Source: Phoronis australis (Eukaryota; Phoronida; Phoronidae). From it: a stretch of DNA of 64,000 nucleotides. Within the stretch, counting starts at the first letter, position 1. The number at the start of each line of letters is the position of its first letter. A program made the translations under genes and the position numbers. Location: contig NMRA01000374.1 in NCBI GenBank assembly GCA_002633005.1, forward strand, positions 62,001 to 126,000, given 5' to 3'. This document shows positions 37,406-48,909 of this stretch, piece after piece. Under the pieces are notes generated by a model. That model had not been told where the DNA came from. It did no database searches and saw nothing but the letters and a program-made list of their open reading frames with translations.

Positions 37406-39054
37406 CGCACCCCTGCTCTGCAGAAGAGGAGCGTTATCACCTGCACATCCAGGGCTGACACTATAAATAAAGCATCTCTACACACCTTACCAAGCGAGAA
37501 TTATCCATTAAAATAACTTGTCAGCAATAATGGTTTGCCACTCTCTGACTCTCGACTCAAGTCATGGGTAAGTGAGTCTCGATGTTAGCAGATTTTTCAA
37601 GAACACAAGGCTGCCAATGGACGATTTGGTAATTGTTTACAATATGACGACAATGACCTACACTCTTGATTTTGGTATCATTCGATTTATCGCAACGTTA
37701 TCTTTCCAAAAATATATGAATGTATCCCCTACCGCGTTTTCTCCGTATTTTATCGTCGAATTTCTGTTCGCACTATTTTCCGTTGACGGCACCATGTTAG
37801 CTCAACTCAAGATTACAGCGACACCCGTTGTTAATGAATGAAATAGCATATCATCTATTCTCCTCTGAATGGTTTGCCCACGTGAGATTCCCGCTAAAGT
37901 TGTCCTGACAGGTGGCACGGAGCATTTCACCTTTTCTAATTTTTTTTTAATTGTGACCATTCAACCATTTTTCCACGAAATTGTTTTAAATGATACCCTT
38001 TTCACGTACCAATTTGGACCTCAAAAACAATTACCTCCGCTTTTTTGTGGATTCTTGCCAGCAGATCAGATAGATGCATACCCGAGGTCACCATATAGGA
38101 TTGAAGCCGGAACCTTGGGAACGTAATTCGGGCAGGTGATAGACGGGCCTTGGGCAATTTGACCTTAATAAAAGCGTCGATCTGCAGAAGTCGGTAGATT
38201 TAGTTCAGTTCTGGACTGCCAGTTGGCTCCTTCCATTCAATGGCAGTGTTACTACACTCTACAGTGTAACGACAACGGGAAATATAGTGCGAGCAGAAAT
38301 TTCACAAATACTTTAAGGGAACGGGGTAGGAAAATTTCTGTGTATTTTTGGAAAGATAACGTTGCAAGGAATCGAACTATACCAAAACCATATGTGTAAG
38401 TCTACGTTTGATAAACTTACTACAGGCTAGTCGTGGACCAACTATAAGCAGTAAGCTAGCCCACCGGTCCGAAACCCGAGGAGCCGCTCCCTGACGAAGC
38501 AGCACATACACACCGAGGACCTAAAGTCGTGAACGTAAGCACTAAGCCGGTTTGTTGGCGTACCTACCGATTCTTTTCAGAACTGACTATGTGATGTAGT
38601 AAACATGATTAAATCCTCTCAAATACTCTACTGTACTCACATTTAAAACTCGTTTTCAATCCATAGGCAGAGTTTTTGCAAGACATATGAAAACGTCGGC
38701 CATTTTCTTCGAGGCCCTAAAGTGGTGATCGTGTCGCCCTCTTTCTTTTAGACGGGAAAACAGAATAAGGCCAACCAAAATTGTGATTTTTGTAAACAAG
38801 TTTGGCTAAGAAAAAAGACTGTTTGTAGTTGTTAATAATCAAGTTTTAATTAGACCAGCTAGTTAACATGAAATAACAAACAATAAAATTTTTCATGGTT
38901 AATCTCTTTTAAATACAATAAATAAATATTTAAAATATTTAATAAATAAAATATCATGTTTAAGTGAGATTTAAATTTAAAATTACAGCAATCATTTAAT
39001 TAGACTGATTAAGTTTTCAACGTGTTAGGCACAGCCGATCCTTGTTATCACTTT
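37406..39054. other. no recognised gene
   Basis: Open frames of 85-89 codons occur at 37572-38126 but lack domains or splice support. 38860-39000 is extremely AT-rich. It lies beyond the 3' end of the pogo-like pseudogene. Confidence 0.35.
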
Positions 39055-40230
39055 TTACTCTTCTTGGAGCTGGCTTTGACGGCATGGCACGTTATGACAG
39101 CAAAAGGGGCAGAAAAATCTGGCGTGTCGCCTTAGTGCTGTCACATCACAGCAAAACCTTAGGTGAGTCCAGTGACTGCAGTCTTGGAATTCACATTTTC
39201 CCCAATTCACAATCACCAGAGATGCACATTGGCGTAGTTGAGGTGGTGACCACTTGTGACAGACACAGCAACTGTCCTCATCTCCCCCATCCGAGTCCTC
39301 AGTGCTGTCACTTTCGAAATGTCAAGCATGTAATGGCTTCAATCCTGATGGACCTGGTTCATTATCATTTCCTGGTTTCTGAACTTGATTTTTTTGATGT
39401 TATTCTTTCCACATGCCTTCGACTCTTTTACCACATGTCAGTGTTTCTTTTTTGTCAATTGTGCCTTTTTTGCCACCTATGCCTTTTGTGTTGCCTTCGT
39501 TGTGTTCTTTTTCTTTTTCAGAGTTTCTACATCCTCTGTCAGCACCTTACAAGACAAATTAGCAGAACTGCTTAAGCGGACTTGTTCACTTGGCATCGGT
39601 CTCTTCGCTTCTGTACACCTCTGCAACCGTTTACTAAAAAAATCATTTTCTACCTCACTTCCACCAGTATTCCTCAAAAATGCTGTGGATGGAGTGATCA
39701 TTTCAGGGGGGACAACGGTGTTGTCAAACGGGTATACTCCGGACTTTCGGAAAGCCGATTGCAGATTTTCCGGAGACAGCGCTTTCACGTAGGCTTTGCT
39801 TGCCAGGGAACAAAGATCAAAGCGAGTAATTCCAGCCCTTGTACCTTTCATCGCTTTGTGGCACAAATTGCCATACACTGCTTCCAGTGGTCCATAACAC
39901 CCAACATCAAGTGGTTGTAGTATGTGTGATGTGTGAGCTGGCAGAGTTAGAATTGCAATGTTGTGGTTCTTCGCCCATTCTACTACAGTTATATCTGTGT
40001 GTGACTTGTGGCCATCTAGTAACAGTAGAACGGGCTCCTGAAGGCCACCTGGGACAAACTTTGCAAAGTGATCTTGTAGCCACTTGAGGAAAACTTCTGA
40101 GTTTGACCATCCACTGTCTCTGACTGTTCCACTTGCCCCTGGAGAAGAATCTTTCAGTAGATCCGAGTTGAATCGTTTGCCCTTAAAGACAAAGAACGGG
40201 GGCATCGCCTGTCCAGCTGCACTGCCACAT
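39055..40230 (-). pseudogene. pogo/Tigger-like DDE transposase, C-terminal half with PHD-like finger, disrupted
   Basis: On the minus strand, from 40229 the frame reads CGSAAGQAMPPFFVFKGKRF, LLLDGHKSH (second catalytic Asp) and LPAHTSHILQPLDVGCYGPL (third acidic position), then FRKSGVYPFD. That is the Tc1/mariner pogo/Tigger/jerky-type DDE core, stopping at 39477 in a Lys-rich segment. In a shifted frame, 39310-39055 encodes an acidic run and a PHD-like finger: CCVCHKW, WGKCEFQDCSHWTHLRFCC and FFCPFC. Animal pogo-like transposases often end in such a finger. The N-terminal DNA-binding half and first catalytic Asp are missing, because the ORF is cut at the MITE beginning at 40231. An in-frame TGA near 39325 adds to the damage. 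Confidence 0.8.
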
Positions 40231-40382
40231 TATTACATGTTCTCAGCCGTTATCCCCCTTATCTAGAGCCCTCGTGGATTTTGGAGAATTATCACCCTCG
40301 GGGCTAACGCCCCTCGGGCGATAGTTTTCCAAAATCCACTCGGGCTCTAGATAACGGGGGATAACGACTTCGCCATGTAATA
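40231..40382. mobile_element. palindromic MITE with TA target duplication
   Basis: A near-complete palindrome. TTACATG at 40233 pairs with CATGTAA ending 40380, and CGTTATCCCCC, TCTAGAGCCC, GGATTTTGGA and CCTCGGGG pair inward to a centre near 40306. TA dinucleotides flank both ends, as in Tc1/mariner-type insertions. A related right half occurs at 62003-62060. It sits exactly where the pogo-like transposase ORF ends. Confidence 0.8.
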
Positions 40383-40383
40383 A

Positions 40384-41326
40384 TCTATATTTATTTTGAT
40401 GCACTACTGACATCAATTCAAGACAGTACAAACCTCATTACAAATTTACAATATCAAATTGCACAAACATAAATTTTTATTATACAATACACTACGCAAT
40501 ACCCATTCCTCAGTATTGAAACACAACAGTCTCACATACAATTTTTACTAAATAAGTGCAATGTGAATGAAAATAGTTTGATTTTGCCAACGTCTGTATA
40601 GTTCCGGAAAAACATATCTACCGTGTATGTTACTGATATCAAAACAACTCCAACTGTAAATTAAGTAAACCAAACGCTCGTACTTGATTTTTCAAAAAGG
40701 ACAAAAGTTAGATGGCACATGAATTAAAATCAACCCCATAATGTTCGAGTTTCACTCTTCAAAAACCCACAGGCTTGGTGTTTCCCCAGACAAGAACTGT
40801 TAGTATTTTGACAGCATACATATACATACATACATACATACATACATACATACACTACTCAAATAAGTAACGTTTTTTTCAAACTAATTAAAAAATTGAG
40901 AACGAAATGAAACTTGCTTCATATGAATCTGTTCCTTGGGTCATTAAATAATTATTATTGCATATTATGCAGTTTGATGCACAATGCATTGAAGTGCAGA
41001 TTTTACCAAAAATTTAGTAACAACAATGCTGTTTTCTGCTAAAGACTTTTGCATAGAAAGTATTGCTTTTAAATTTGCTTTTATCAACAAGATGTTGTCT
41101 CAACGTTCACACACAGAACAAAAAATGCATCATGCTTAGCTTCAGTGGCCTTTCAATAACTGTCGTCATACTGATCATCAATGTCACCCCCCTGGCAGGG
41201 TCCCAATTAAGGCACCTGCTGCAATCACCCTAACCAGGACCAGTTGCGTTTCGAAGCGAAGTAGTTGATGAAAGAAAAAGATTTTAGCTACTCCAAAAGA
41301 AGCATAAAATGCTTCATTTCTGTTAC
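40384..41326. other. AT-rich stretch without recognised gene
   Basis: Contains a (TACA)n microsatellite at 40815-40854. The sequence upstream of the MITE in transposase orientation does not continue the pogo ORF. It ends in the N gap. Confidence 0.45.
40815..40854. repeat. TACA microsatellite
   Basis: About ten copies of a TACA/CATA tetranucleotide. Confidence 0.95.
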
Positions 41327-41830
41327 NNNNNNNNNNNNNNNNNNNNNNNNNNNNNNNNNNNNNNNNNNNNNNNNNNNNNNNNNNNNNNNNNNNNNNNNNN
41401 NNNNNNNNNNNNNNNNNNNNNNNNNNNNNNNNNNNNNNNNNNNNNNNNNNNNNNNNNNNNNNNNNNNNNNNNNNNNNNNNNNNNNNNNNNNNNNNNNNNN
41501 NNNNNNNNNNNNNNNNNNNNNNNNNNNNNNNNNNNNNNNNNNNNNNNNNNNNNNNNNNNNNNNNNNNNNNNNNNNNNNNNNNNNNNNNNNNNNNNNNNNN
41601 NNNNNNNNNNNNNNNNNNNNNNNNNNNNNNNNNNNNNNNNNNNNNNNNNNNNNNNNNNNNNNNNNNNNNNNNNNNNNNNNNNNNNNNNNNNNNNNNNNNN
41701 NNNNNNNNNNNNNNNNNNNNNNNNNNNNNNNNNNNNNNNNNNNNNNNNNNNNNNNNNNNNNNNNNNNNNNNNNNNNNNNNNNNNNNNNNNNNNNNNNNNN
41801 NNNNNNNNNNNNNNNNNNNNNNNNNNNNNN
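41327..41830. other. assembly gap (504 N)
   Basis: Run of N. It begins right where the copy of the composite transposon's 3' flank ends, so the end of that element cannot be seen here. Confidence 0.99.
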
Positions 41831-42091
41831 GATACAGTAGTGGACTTGTGACGCTGGACAGAGATGACTACAATATACACCCACACATATATGTATGTGG
41901 GTGAATTAAAAAATCAAGAGTGTCATAAGTATACCTATACCCAAACTCCACAGTACCCAGTTAGTTGCAGTAAGTAGGCCTTAGTGCACAAAAACATGAA
42001 AAACAGAAGAACCATGACGCACAAATACACCTACTGCATCACCCCATCCACACATGGCGTGGGCAGAAAATACAACTTGGATCTACACTCG
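41831..42091 (-). repeat. 3' flank of the composite transposon, copy 1
   Basis: Near-identical to 50505-50765, including an imperfect palindrome CACCCACACATAT/ATGTATGTGGGTG at 41878-41903. It starts directly at the N gap. Confidence 0.85.
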
Positions 42092-42606
42092 CTAATTTTC
42101 TGGACTAGTGGGACAAGCAATATCATCACAACTGAAACCATGCCATGGAACATTTCCAGGCGGTGCATTTTCTTTAAGCAAATTGACACAGCTGAAATGA
42201 TACCATTTGTTACAGGTGTTGCAGCAAATAGATGGTGAAACATCTTCTGATTTATTAACATCCAAACATGCCATATTACACATGGGACAGAACTCATTGA
42301 AGAAATCTTGAGCTCTCTTTTTGAAACGAGAGTTCTTGAAATCAGACTTCGATTTTTTGTTTAGTTTTTGTTTAACTATGTTAGCCAAACCACTTTTTTT
42401 AGAATCTAACAACGTACTCAAATTTTCTTTTGATAACATTTCCAATATTGAAAGGCAAGCATCTTTTTCAGCAAAAGTTGATGACACCTTTTGATGCTCT
42501 TGGAGATGCCTGCTAAATTGCCGATAATCTTTAAAGGTAAAATTAAGTCCTTCATTGTAACATATTCCACATCTTCTTTTTCTATGTTTTTGCTGAATGT
42601 GTGGAT
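42092..42606 (-). CDS. composite transposon, last exon with C2H2 and PHD fingers
   Basis: Starts after GCTAG. CGICYNEGLNFTFKDYRQFS then RHLQEH is a C2H2-type finger. After a basic linker (KKSKSDFKNSRFKKR), CPMC, CCNTCNKWYHFSCVNLL and PWHGFSCDD form a PHD finger. In this copy the canonical W-x-C near the end is W-H-G, so one zinc ligand is lost. The frame is open to the stop at 42092. PHD fingers usually read histone tails, which in a transposon could guide target choice. Confidence 0.65.
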
Positions 42607-42832
42607 CTAGCGATGAATCATCAATGAAATAAAAGGTTTAGCAACTCCTTCCAAAATACAAATATCACATACCTGTATACCAGCTGTCAGGTGATTTGGT
42701 TCATAAATTTGTGTACCTTTCTATTTAATTTTTTGTTTTTGACAGTTGTGTGGTGACCACTTGAAGTAGATTCAGTTTCAGACTCAAGAACTACATCAAA
42801 ATTTTCATTGGAAAAGAAAGTGCTACACTCAC

Positions 42833-43158
42833 CGTCTGTTTTTTTGTTTTTTTGATTTAAGTATTGTGTTTCCAAATAATTTAATTCCTGATTCTAAAAC
42901 TTCTGTTAAATTTTTTCGTTTAGCTGGCCTGATCATTTTTCTCCCACAATGACTCTCATTTGATTTGTCATATTTTGGAACTTTTGGGCGATAAGGATCA
43001 AAACTTTCATCTACTTGCTCAATAAGTGGTTTCATCTCTGGCACAGGCCCACCCTTTCGTCTAAAACCGAGTCTGTGGGGAGCTACTAAAGCTGGACGAC
43101 CACAGCTAGTATTGCTACATATATAGGCAGAATGTAAAATGTTGAGGAGGGTTCCACT
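42833..43158 (-). pseudogene. linker with Cys motif, end of long exon of the composite transposon
   Basis: Same frame as the transposase. Has YICSNTSCGRPALVAPHR and a basic stretch GRKMIRPAKRKNL (nuclear-localisation-like). A strong donor GTGAGT at 42832-42827 ends the exon. The correct phase to join 42606 needs a one-base shift in an adjacent A-rich run, consistent with further decay. Confidence 0.5.
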
Positions 43159-43728
43159 TTAACTCAAGTTTTCTGTTTCTTCAGTTGTAATAGGATGTGA
43201 GAAGGACAAATATGCATCCACATAATTAAAGACATTAGTCGCACCACTAGGCTGTATAATAGCATTTTGACTTAGGTAGTCAGGAATTGTTGGCACTGTG
43301 TCCATATACAAGTTAAAAAGTTTACTGGGGTCTCTTTCTTGGAATTTTGAGCATAGAACAGCAAATAAATATTTACAAAAATAAGGTTGTCCAGCGGTTA
43401 TAAATGCTGCGCATGTGCAAGTACACAGATCGATATTGCAGATATGTTCATCTCCCCCCAACTGATGTTGACAGTGCTGGGGAATGAATTCTTTTGTTTT
43501 ATTATGGTTAATTATGAGAAAGTCGCGAATGAGATTTTTCTGAATGCGAGACACACCAGCATGGACAGAGTAAGGGTGTTCAACAACACTACTTTGAGAA
43601 TTTAACGAGTCAAATTTAGTTAAGACATTTTTGTTTGAAGAGTATGAAATATCAATGTCATCCAAAATGTTATTCAAATCATCATCACCACAGTTGTCAT
43701 TTGAAAGGACACAATTTGAAATATCAAT
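43159..43728 (-). pseudogene. SWIM-type finger region of the composite transposon
   Basis: Continues the transposase frame after the TGA at 43729. Contains CNIDLCTCTCAAFITAGQPY then FCKYLFAVL. This is a SWIM finger CxC...CxH in which the final His is Tyr (TAT for CAT). SWIM fingers follow the DDE core in many MULE and FAR1-like proteins and bind DNA. It ends at an in-frame TAA (43159), after which the frame stays open again. Confidence 0.6.
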
Positions 43729-45966
43729 TCACTTTTTTTGACTAGCAGAAGTGTTGGAAGCAACTAAAAACCAACCATCAGAAACAGGGTTTAGACTACT
43801 TATATCGACAAAAGACCGAGAAATTGTACTCATAATATTTGTTTTCTTTGTTATTTTTTGGTTTTCTCTTTTGGATTCAAACGTATGAATTGGTTCACGA
43901 GTGAGAAGCCAAGACAAAAACTTAGTTACAAATTGACTCATTTTCCTATTGCATTTTCCCTGAAGGTCAGATTCCTGAATTTCTTTAAATTTTCTTTCAG
44001 TAATATTGTCAGTTAAAATAAGCGGATTTCTTTTTTCCTCATCTTTAACTGAATACAAAACTGAAGATGTGTAAGTATTAGTCCAATCACAATCAAACCA
44101 TCGTTCATCTAAATATTTACAAAAATTATCTTTGACAATTTGTGGAATTACCTCAGTGGTTATTACATTTTGAATACAGTTTTTGAAAGATGCAGCCAAA
44201 GAGTTATGCATATTTTTATTCCATGTTCTAAGGACTGTCTTAAACCCTGTTTCTAAGGGTCCAATGAACATTTTGAGATTGTTGTCAGTTTTGACGAATT
44301 CCCGAAAAGCATTAAGCGCATGATAATTACACAGAGAGGACTGAGAACCAAAGTCCTTAACAGCATTTAAAATATTTCTGGCTTTGTCATGCTGAATTAT
44401 CGGCCGAAAAGGTTCTAAATCAGAACAGGCACGTGTCCAAAAGAATACATTCCCGTCATCAAAAACATGCAATTGTCTGGGGTGAGAACATAATACGCTA
44501 GAGCACGGAACATTAGCAGCTATTATCTGTAATGTGAGTAGCAGAGAATCACTGGTTTCCACGTTACAGATAGATACTGCCCCAGCCCTACCCTTTCTGC
44601 TGGCATCGCAATAAGTCAGAAGAGCAGTTTTGAATCGCACTGACATAAAGTCATGTTTTATATCAAGACCACATACAACAGACCCAAATTTCCTTAAACA
44701 TTCCAAATTCTTAACCCCTGCCAAAACAATATGGTAATTCCTATCCACGTCGTCATTGCCCCGCTGAAATAGCAAAACAGACTCATAATTGCCCTCAATT
44801 ATTTTTTCCGTATCTCTCCAATCTGATTTTATTTCAATTTTGTCCCTTTTGGCCATAAGTAATGAAATCTGATGCTTGTCCACAGTTCTTGTTCGATTAT
44901 GAATTTGACCAAGTGGGTAATATGTTTTGCACTTTCCCTCAGATCCAAAATTAACAGAGTGAGACCTGAGTTCGGTTGACTGAATGACCTGGGCTGATAA
45001 TTTAGTCTCTGCTCTCATTCTGTCCCATGATGTTCTTGTGCTCAAAGAAGGCTTGCATTTTTCCTCCACAGGTTGAGTGGTGTGGTAAAATGAATTAGAT
45101 GACGATTCATAAACATCATACATGTCAATATTTTTGCTATTAATGACAAGTTTAATTACCCACTTGCATCTTAAATGATTATGATGAAAGATATCACCCT
45201 CTTTCAAATTGTCAAAAAATGTCCTATCACATCCGTGTACTTGATTGTAGTCATAGCATGAACGACATCTAATTTTGTCATCACTGTACCAATCACTAGA
45301 GTATTTGCGCGAACACACATCACACAGTTTATTACTAATCAAGCTACATTTGCAATTGGAACATTCCTGAGCACCGTTCAGTGAACTTCGAAGAGCACTA
45401 AGGAGCTCACCACAATCACTACGACATTGAGAAGTTGCACTTCCACACGATAAATTCCAAACAGCTACATTTTTTTCTTGATTACCAGTATATATAATTG
45501 TTTGGTCAAGACGGTTTGTCGTGCCCCAGTTTTCGTGTTCATTAACTGAAACCTGTGGAGTACTTTTATGATATTTAACAAAAGTATTCTTGCGGTCCAA
45601 ATAACGAACTCTCTGTTTCAGTTGAAACTGGAACTCCTCTTCAACGTAATCTAAGGTATCAGGGCCAACACGGACTTGACCTATATGAACCCAGGGAACT
45701 AACCATTTTCTGCAAACAGGACTATTTAAATAAGCTTGAATATCTTCAAAAATTTGATCCCTAAGAATGTTTTCAGAGAAACTAAATATTTTGAAGCATG
45801 ATTTCCCAGTTTTAAGCCAAAAGGTAACCTTAATTCGCATGAAAATTGCCTTTTTACCAGATTCCAGTTTACAGTCACCAGCTAAATCCATTTCGGATAT
45901 AGTTGGTGCCTGCAGTAATATGTCTGATAAATGTTGCCAATTTGGAACAAAATTTAGGAGTCTCAA
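43729..45966 (-). pseudogene. MULE-type DDE transposase region of the composite transposon
   Basis: A 745-codon open stretch, the longest in the window. Residues about 180-245 form a Cys-rich cluster (ECSNCKCS, KLCDVCSRKY, RCRSCYDYN), possibly a zinc-ribbon DNA-binding module. About 430-560 matches the Mutator-like transposase core: VVCGLDIKHDF with the first Asp, LHVFDDGN, PIIQHDKARNILNAV with the second Asp, and LCNYHALNAF, the CxxH motif between second Asp and Glu. The catalytic Glu further on cannot be assigned by eye. The open frame starts at a non-ATG codon right after the shifted end of the protease frame and stops at TGA 43729, beyond which the same frame continues into the SWIM finger. 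The natural product is probably one polyprotein-like fusion. Confidence 0.75.
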
Positions 45967-46286
45967 TGGAGCTTTTTAGAACTGCTATCAATCCACTGAA
46001 CAAATTCTTGGCTATTAAGGTAATTTTGTATGAGTTGAACTGCTGACTTAAGATCATCAGTGCGGGCTCCAAGGAAGCCAAGTCGCTTTACTGATTTTTT
46101 ACCACTGTTGGTATGACAGGATAATCTGTATGAGTTTTTGTCAACATAAACTTTTGGTGTGCCCCTCACAAGATGAGAAATTTGCTTGAAGTCTAAAGAA
46201 TTATTAATGAAATTACTAACACTGTCACATTTAGCAGAATTTGTTACTTTACACTTACTACTCGGTCTGTTGTCATTACTGCAGTG

Positions 46287-46331
<45 letters not shown>
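46287..46331. repeat. TTA/TAA microsatellite encoding an Asn run
   Basis: A (TTA)n run read on the minus strand as AAT codons. It gives about 15 consecutive Asn inside the protease-transposase linker. Confidence 0.95.
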
Positions 46332-46334
<3 letters not shown>

Positions 46335-47695
46335 ACTATAATTATTATTGTTATTACAACTATCTTCAGTAGTTTTGCTATTGCAGCTCTTTTCACTACA
46401 CATAGTTGATTTTATGTCCGAATGCCCATGGGCATTACCTTTCAAAGGCGAAGCATTCCAACCGTTACTATCAATTTTGTTTGTACGTGTACATGCAGTC
46501 CTGCGCAGCGTAAGTCTGCTTTTTAATAACAAATTGTCCAGACAAATCTTCTTGGTCATTAGCCAGTTAATCAAAATAAATCTGCACATTTTTGATTGAT
46601 CAGAGATGTTGCAAATATGTTTCAAGTTTTGAACAGACTCACCATGTACTAACTTAAGGAAACTAGCATTGTCAAAGGCCGCAATAACCATACAAATAAT
46701 GACGGCAACTCCACATGCTGTCCCACAACTTTGGTAAGGATAAGTTAGGGAACATCTCAAACTACGTCAGGAATGAAGAGGAACATACTGAGTACCTCGA
46801 CTACTCAATTCAACACATGCTGGATTGTGAGCCAAAGTTATTTTGCCTACTTTTTTTCCTAAAATGCGAAGAAGTAGAGTAAATCTGGTCATAAAATCTT
46901 TAGGAATATCCCAGCCATTAGTATCACAATAAATGAAGCTTTGACTTGACCAAGTGAATACACCAAAAACCCAGTGATTAGCTGATTTACCTTCTTCATT
47001 AAAATTTTGGAAAGTTGAGCGGTCTGAATTGACACCCACATGAAGCACAAATATGATTTTAAAATCTGATGAACACTGCTTACGACGAGATTCTATTTCT
47101 ACTTTTAATGTTTCCAAGCTATCAGTTGAATTGAACAAATGACAAAATACATTTTTGTCCTCCGCATTCACAAAGTTTGCAAATTTTGAAATTATTTCAT
47201 CATTGATCCACCTGTCACAAGCAAGATCCCCAACATCTCTCAACAGCATATTGTAATCCAAAAACTTATCACCAGGTTTGCTGTTCAGTAATATATCTCT
47301 GAATTTCAAAATCATGGCTGCATCAATTGGTTTATTGAATTTGTTATTCACGAAGGAATCAATATTAGAAAACCAACTGTTTTCCCTGTTTACATTATGT
47401 GAAATCTTTTTTGCCTCATGCAAATTTTGAAAATACTTCAAAGCTTTTTTTGAAAACACACCATATGGTAATTTCACTGCATTAGAATTAGTTCTTTCTA
47501 ATAGCTGAAGAGCATCTATAATCTTATTTTCAGAGGGCATTGAAGCTGACTGCTCAGCATTAGAAATGCTTTCAAGAGAACTTACAGAGCATGGTTGCAA
47601 TGGTCTTGCAGAATCAACCACAAGTGGAAATTTATATGCACCAATTTCTCGTCTACTTCAAACAGAAGTAATATACGTGTAGTGTTCTCTAGTGA

Positions 47696-47735
47696 CATCA
47701 TCATCATCATCCTCATAATCACCATCATCGTCACT
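47696..47735. repeat. CAT-rich simple repeat encoding an Asp run
   Basis: ATCATCATCATC-type repeats give the acidic DDDGDYEDDDDD stretch of the protease region on the minus strand. Confidence 0.85.
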
Positions 47736-48443
47736 AATAATCACTTCTTCACCCCCACCCCCATAACACCTTTTGGAAGACATAAGATCATGACATGCAA
47801 CATCCTCAACTACATTCTTAACAACAACATCACAAGGAGCAACTGAAGTAAAGAACCAACGAATATAAGAAAAAGAAACTAACAGCCCAGTAATAACCGC
47901 TTCCTCAACTGCTTTCCAATCATCCTGCTGTAAACAAAAGTATGGCAATTTACATGTATTGTATATCCTACATGGATAATCAAATGAAGTAATACACAGA
48001 AAAATCAGGTCCCTAAACTGAGAATAGAATCATACGTTACCAGATTGCCTGTCAGGTGATCCAGTAATTTGGGGATCTGTGGTTAGGTTTCCCGCTGAGG
48101 CACCTGAATTTTCTGTTTATATGATCATTTGATTTATTCTACAACATCAGTGTCTACATGATGCTATCATGAAGTGATTGTTGCTTGATACTTCAAGGAT
48201 TAGTAAATCTTGCTACGTTTTCATCAAAAATACTTGGAATAATTAAAGTAGTGGTGTCATAGAAAGCATAATGTGTGAGTTATATGTTTTCACCAGAAAA
48301 TCCCAGAAACAAGCAGGTGCGCCTATTTGTGCAATTATGTGACTTTTTGTAACACCTTGTTTCTCAAATGTCCCAAATTTAGCAGCATGCATCTAAATTC
48401 TGTGCTTAATGTTGTATAGTAATGGGATAGTTTATAGACTTAC

Positions 48444-48641
48444 GTAATGAGCTGACTTCATGTGAGTCAATATTCCTGTAAGATCATTGCCATGAAGATA
48501 TCTACAAGAATGGCATGATGGCCTATTGACGTGTATGTTGGTGGTTTTTGGCTTCCTGCTCTTCGGTTGCATCTTGGTCATCTGATTAAGTACATGTTGA
48601 CCTAGTTGTGAGCCATTGCATTCCCGCTGGACAGATTCATT
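48444..48641 (-). CDS. composite transposon gene, zinc-finger exon
   Basis: A 198-nt phase-0 exon with a strong acceptor CTTGTTTTCAG and donor GTAAGT. The 66 residues end in SCHSCRYLHGNDLTGILTHM then KSAH, a CxxC...HxxxxH finger. It leads in phase to the acceptor at 47927. Membership in the same transcript is inferred from strand, phase and position. Confidence 0.55.
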
Positions 48642-48909
48642 CTGAAAACAAGTTCGTGAGGAAAAACATACAGGGTAATAAGAATGATTACACACTAACT
48701 GATTTCCTATCATTTTAATTTAAACAGTAGTTTGTCAAGAAATGTACTTTGCTGGTTAAACAGAAGGAGTAATCCCCACTTACATGTATGCCAATTTAAT
48801 GATGAGATTGAGTTGAAAAAAGTGAAGAATAAAGAATACTAGCAAGTAGAAGCAGTATTAGTTAACCTTAAACAACACCTGAAACATCATCAATGAGTCT
48901 GTGACTTAC

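Larger units (their letters stand above)
45963..47927 (-). pseudogene. Ulp1/C48-type cysteine protease region of the composite transposon
   Basis: Begins at a CAGCAG acceptor (47930-47925) and has an acidic DDDGDYEDDDDD stretch. It then shows the Ulp1 landmarks: ACDRWINDEII (near 47220), catalytic His in NHWVFGVF (46974-46976), Asp in YCDTNGW (46923-46925), and the oxyanion Gln with nucleophile Cys in YQSCGTACGV (Cys at 46713-46715; Q-x5-C spacing as in Ulp1/SENP). This family cleaves SUMO or similar ubiquitin-like tails. Two in-frame TGA codons (47658, 46767) interrupt it, the second between Asp and Gln/Cys. C-terminal to the protease is an Asn run encoded by a TTA microsatellite. The frame ends at 45963 and continues shifted in the transposase. 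Catalytic residues are all intact, so decay looks recent. Confidence 0.75.

Noticed and set aside
39042-39920. Plus-strand frames up to 177 codons, rich in Phe/Cys.
   Set aside because: They lie antisense to the pogo-like DDE and PHD coding sequence.
41265-41886. Long open frames in several readings.
   Set aside because: They consist almost wholly of the N gap.
45955-45975. Programmed -1 frameshift between protease and transposase.
   Set aside because: The local AAAAAG run does not form a proper X XXY YYZ heptamer, and the gene has other disabling lesions, so an ordinary indel is simpler.
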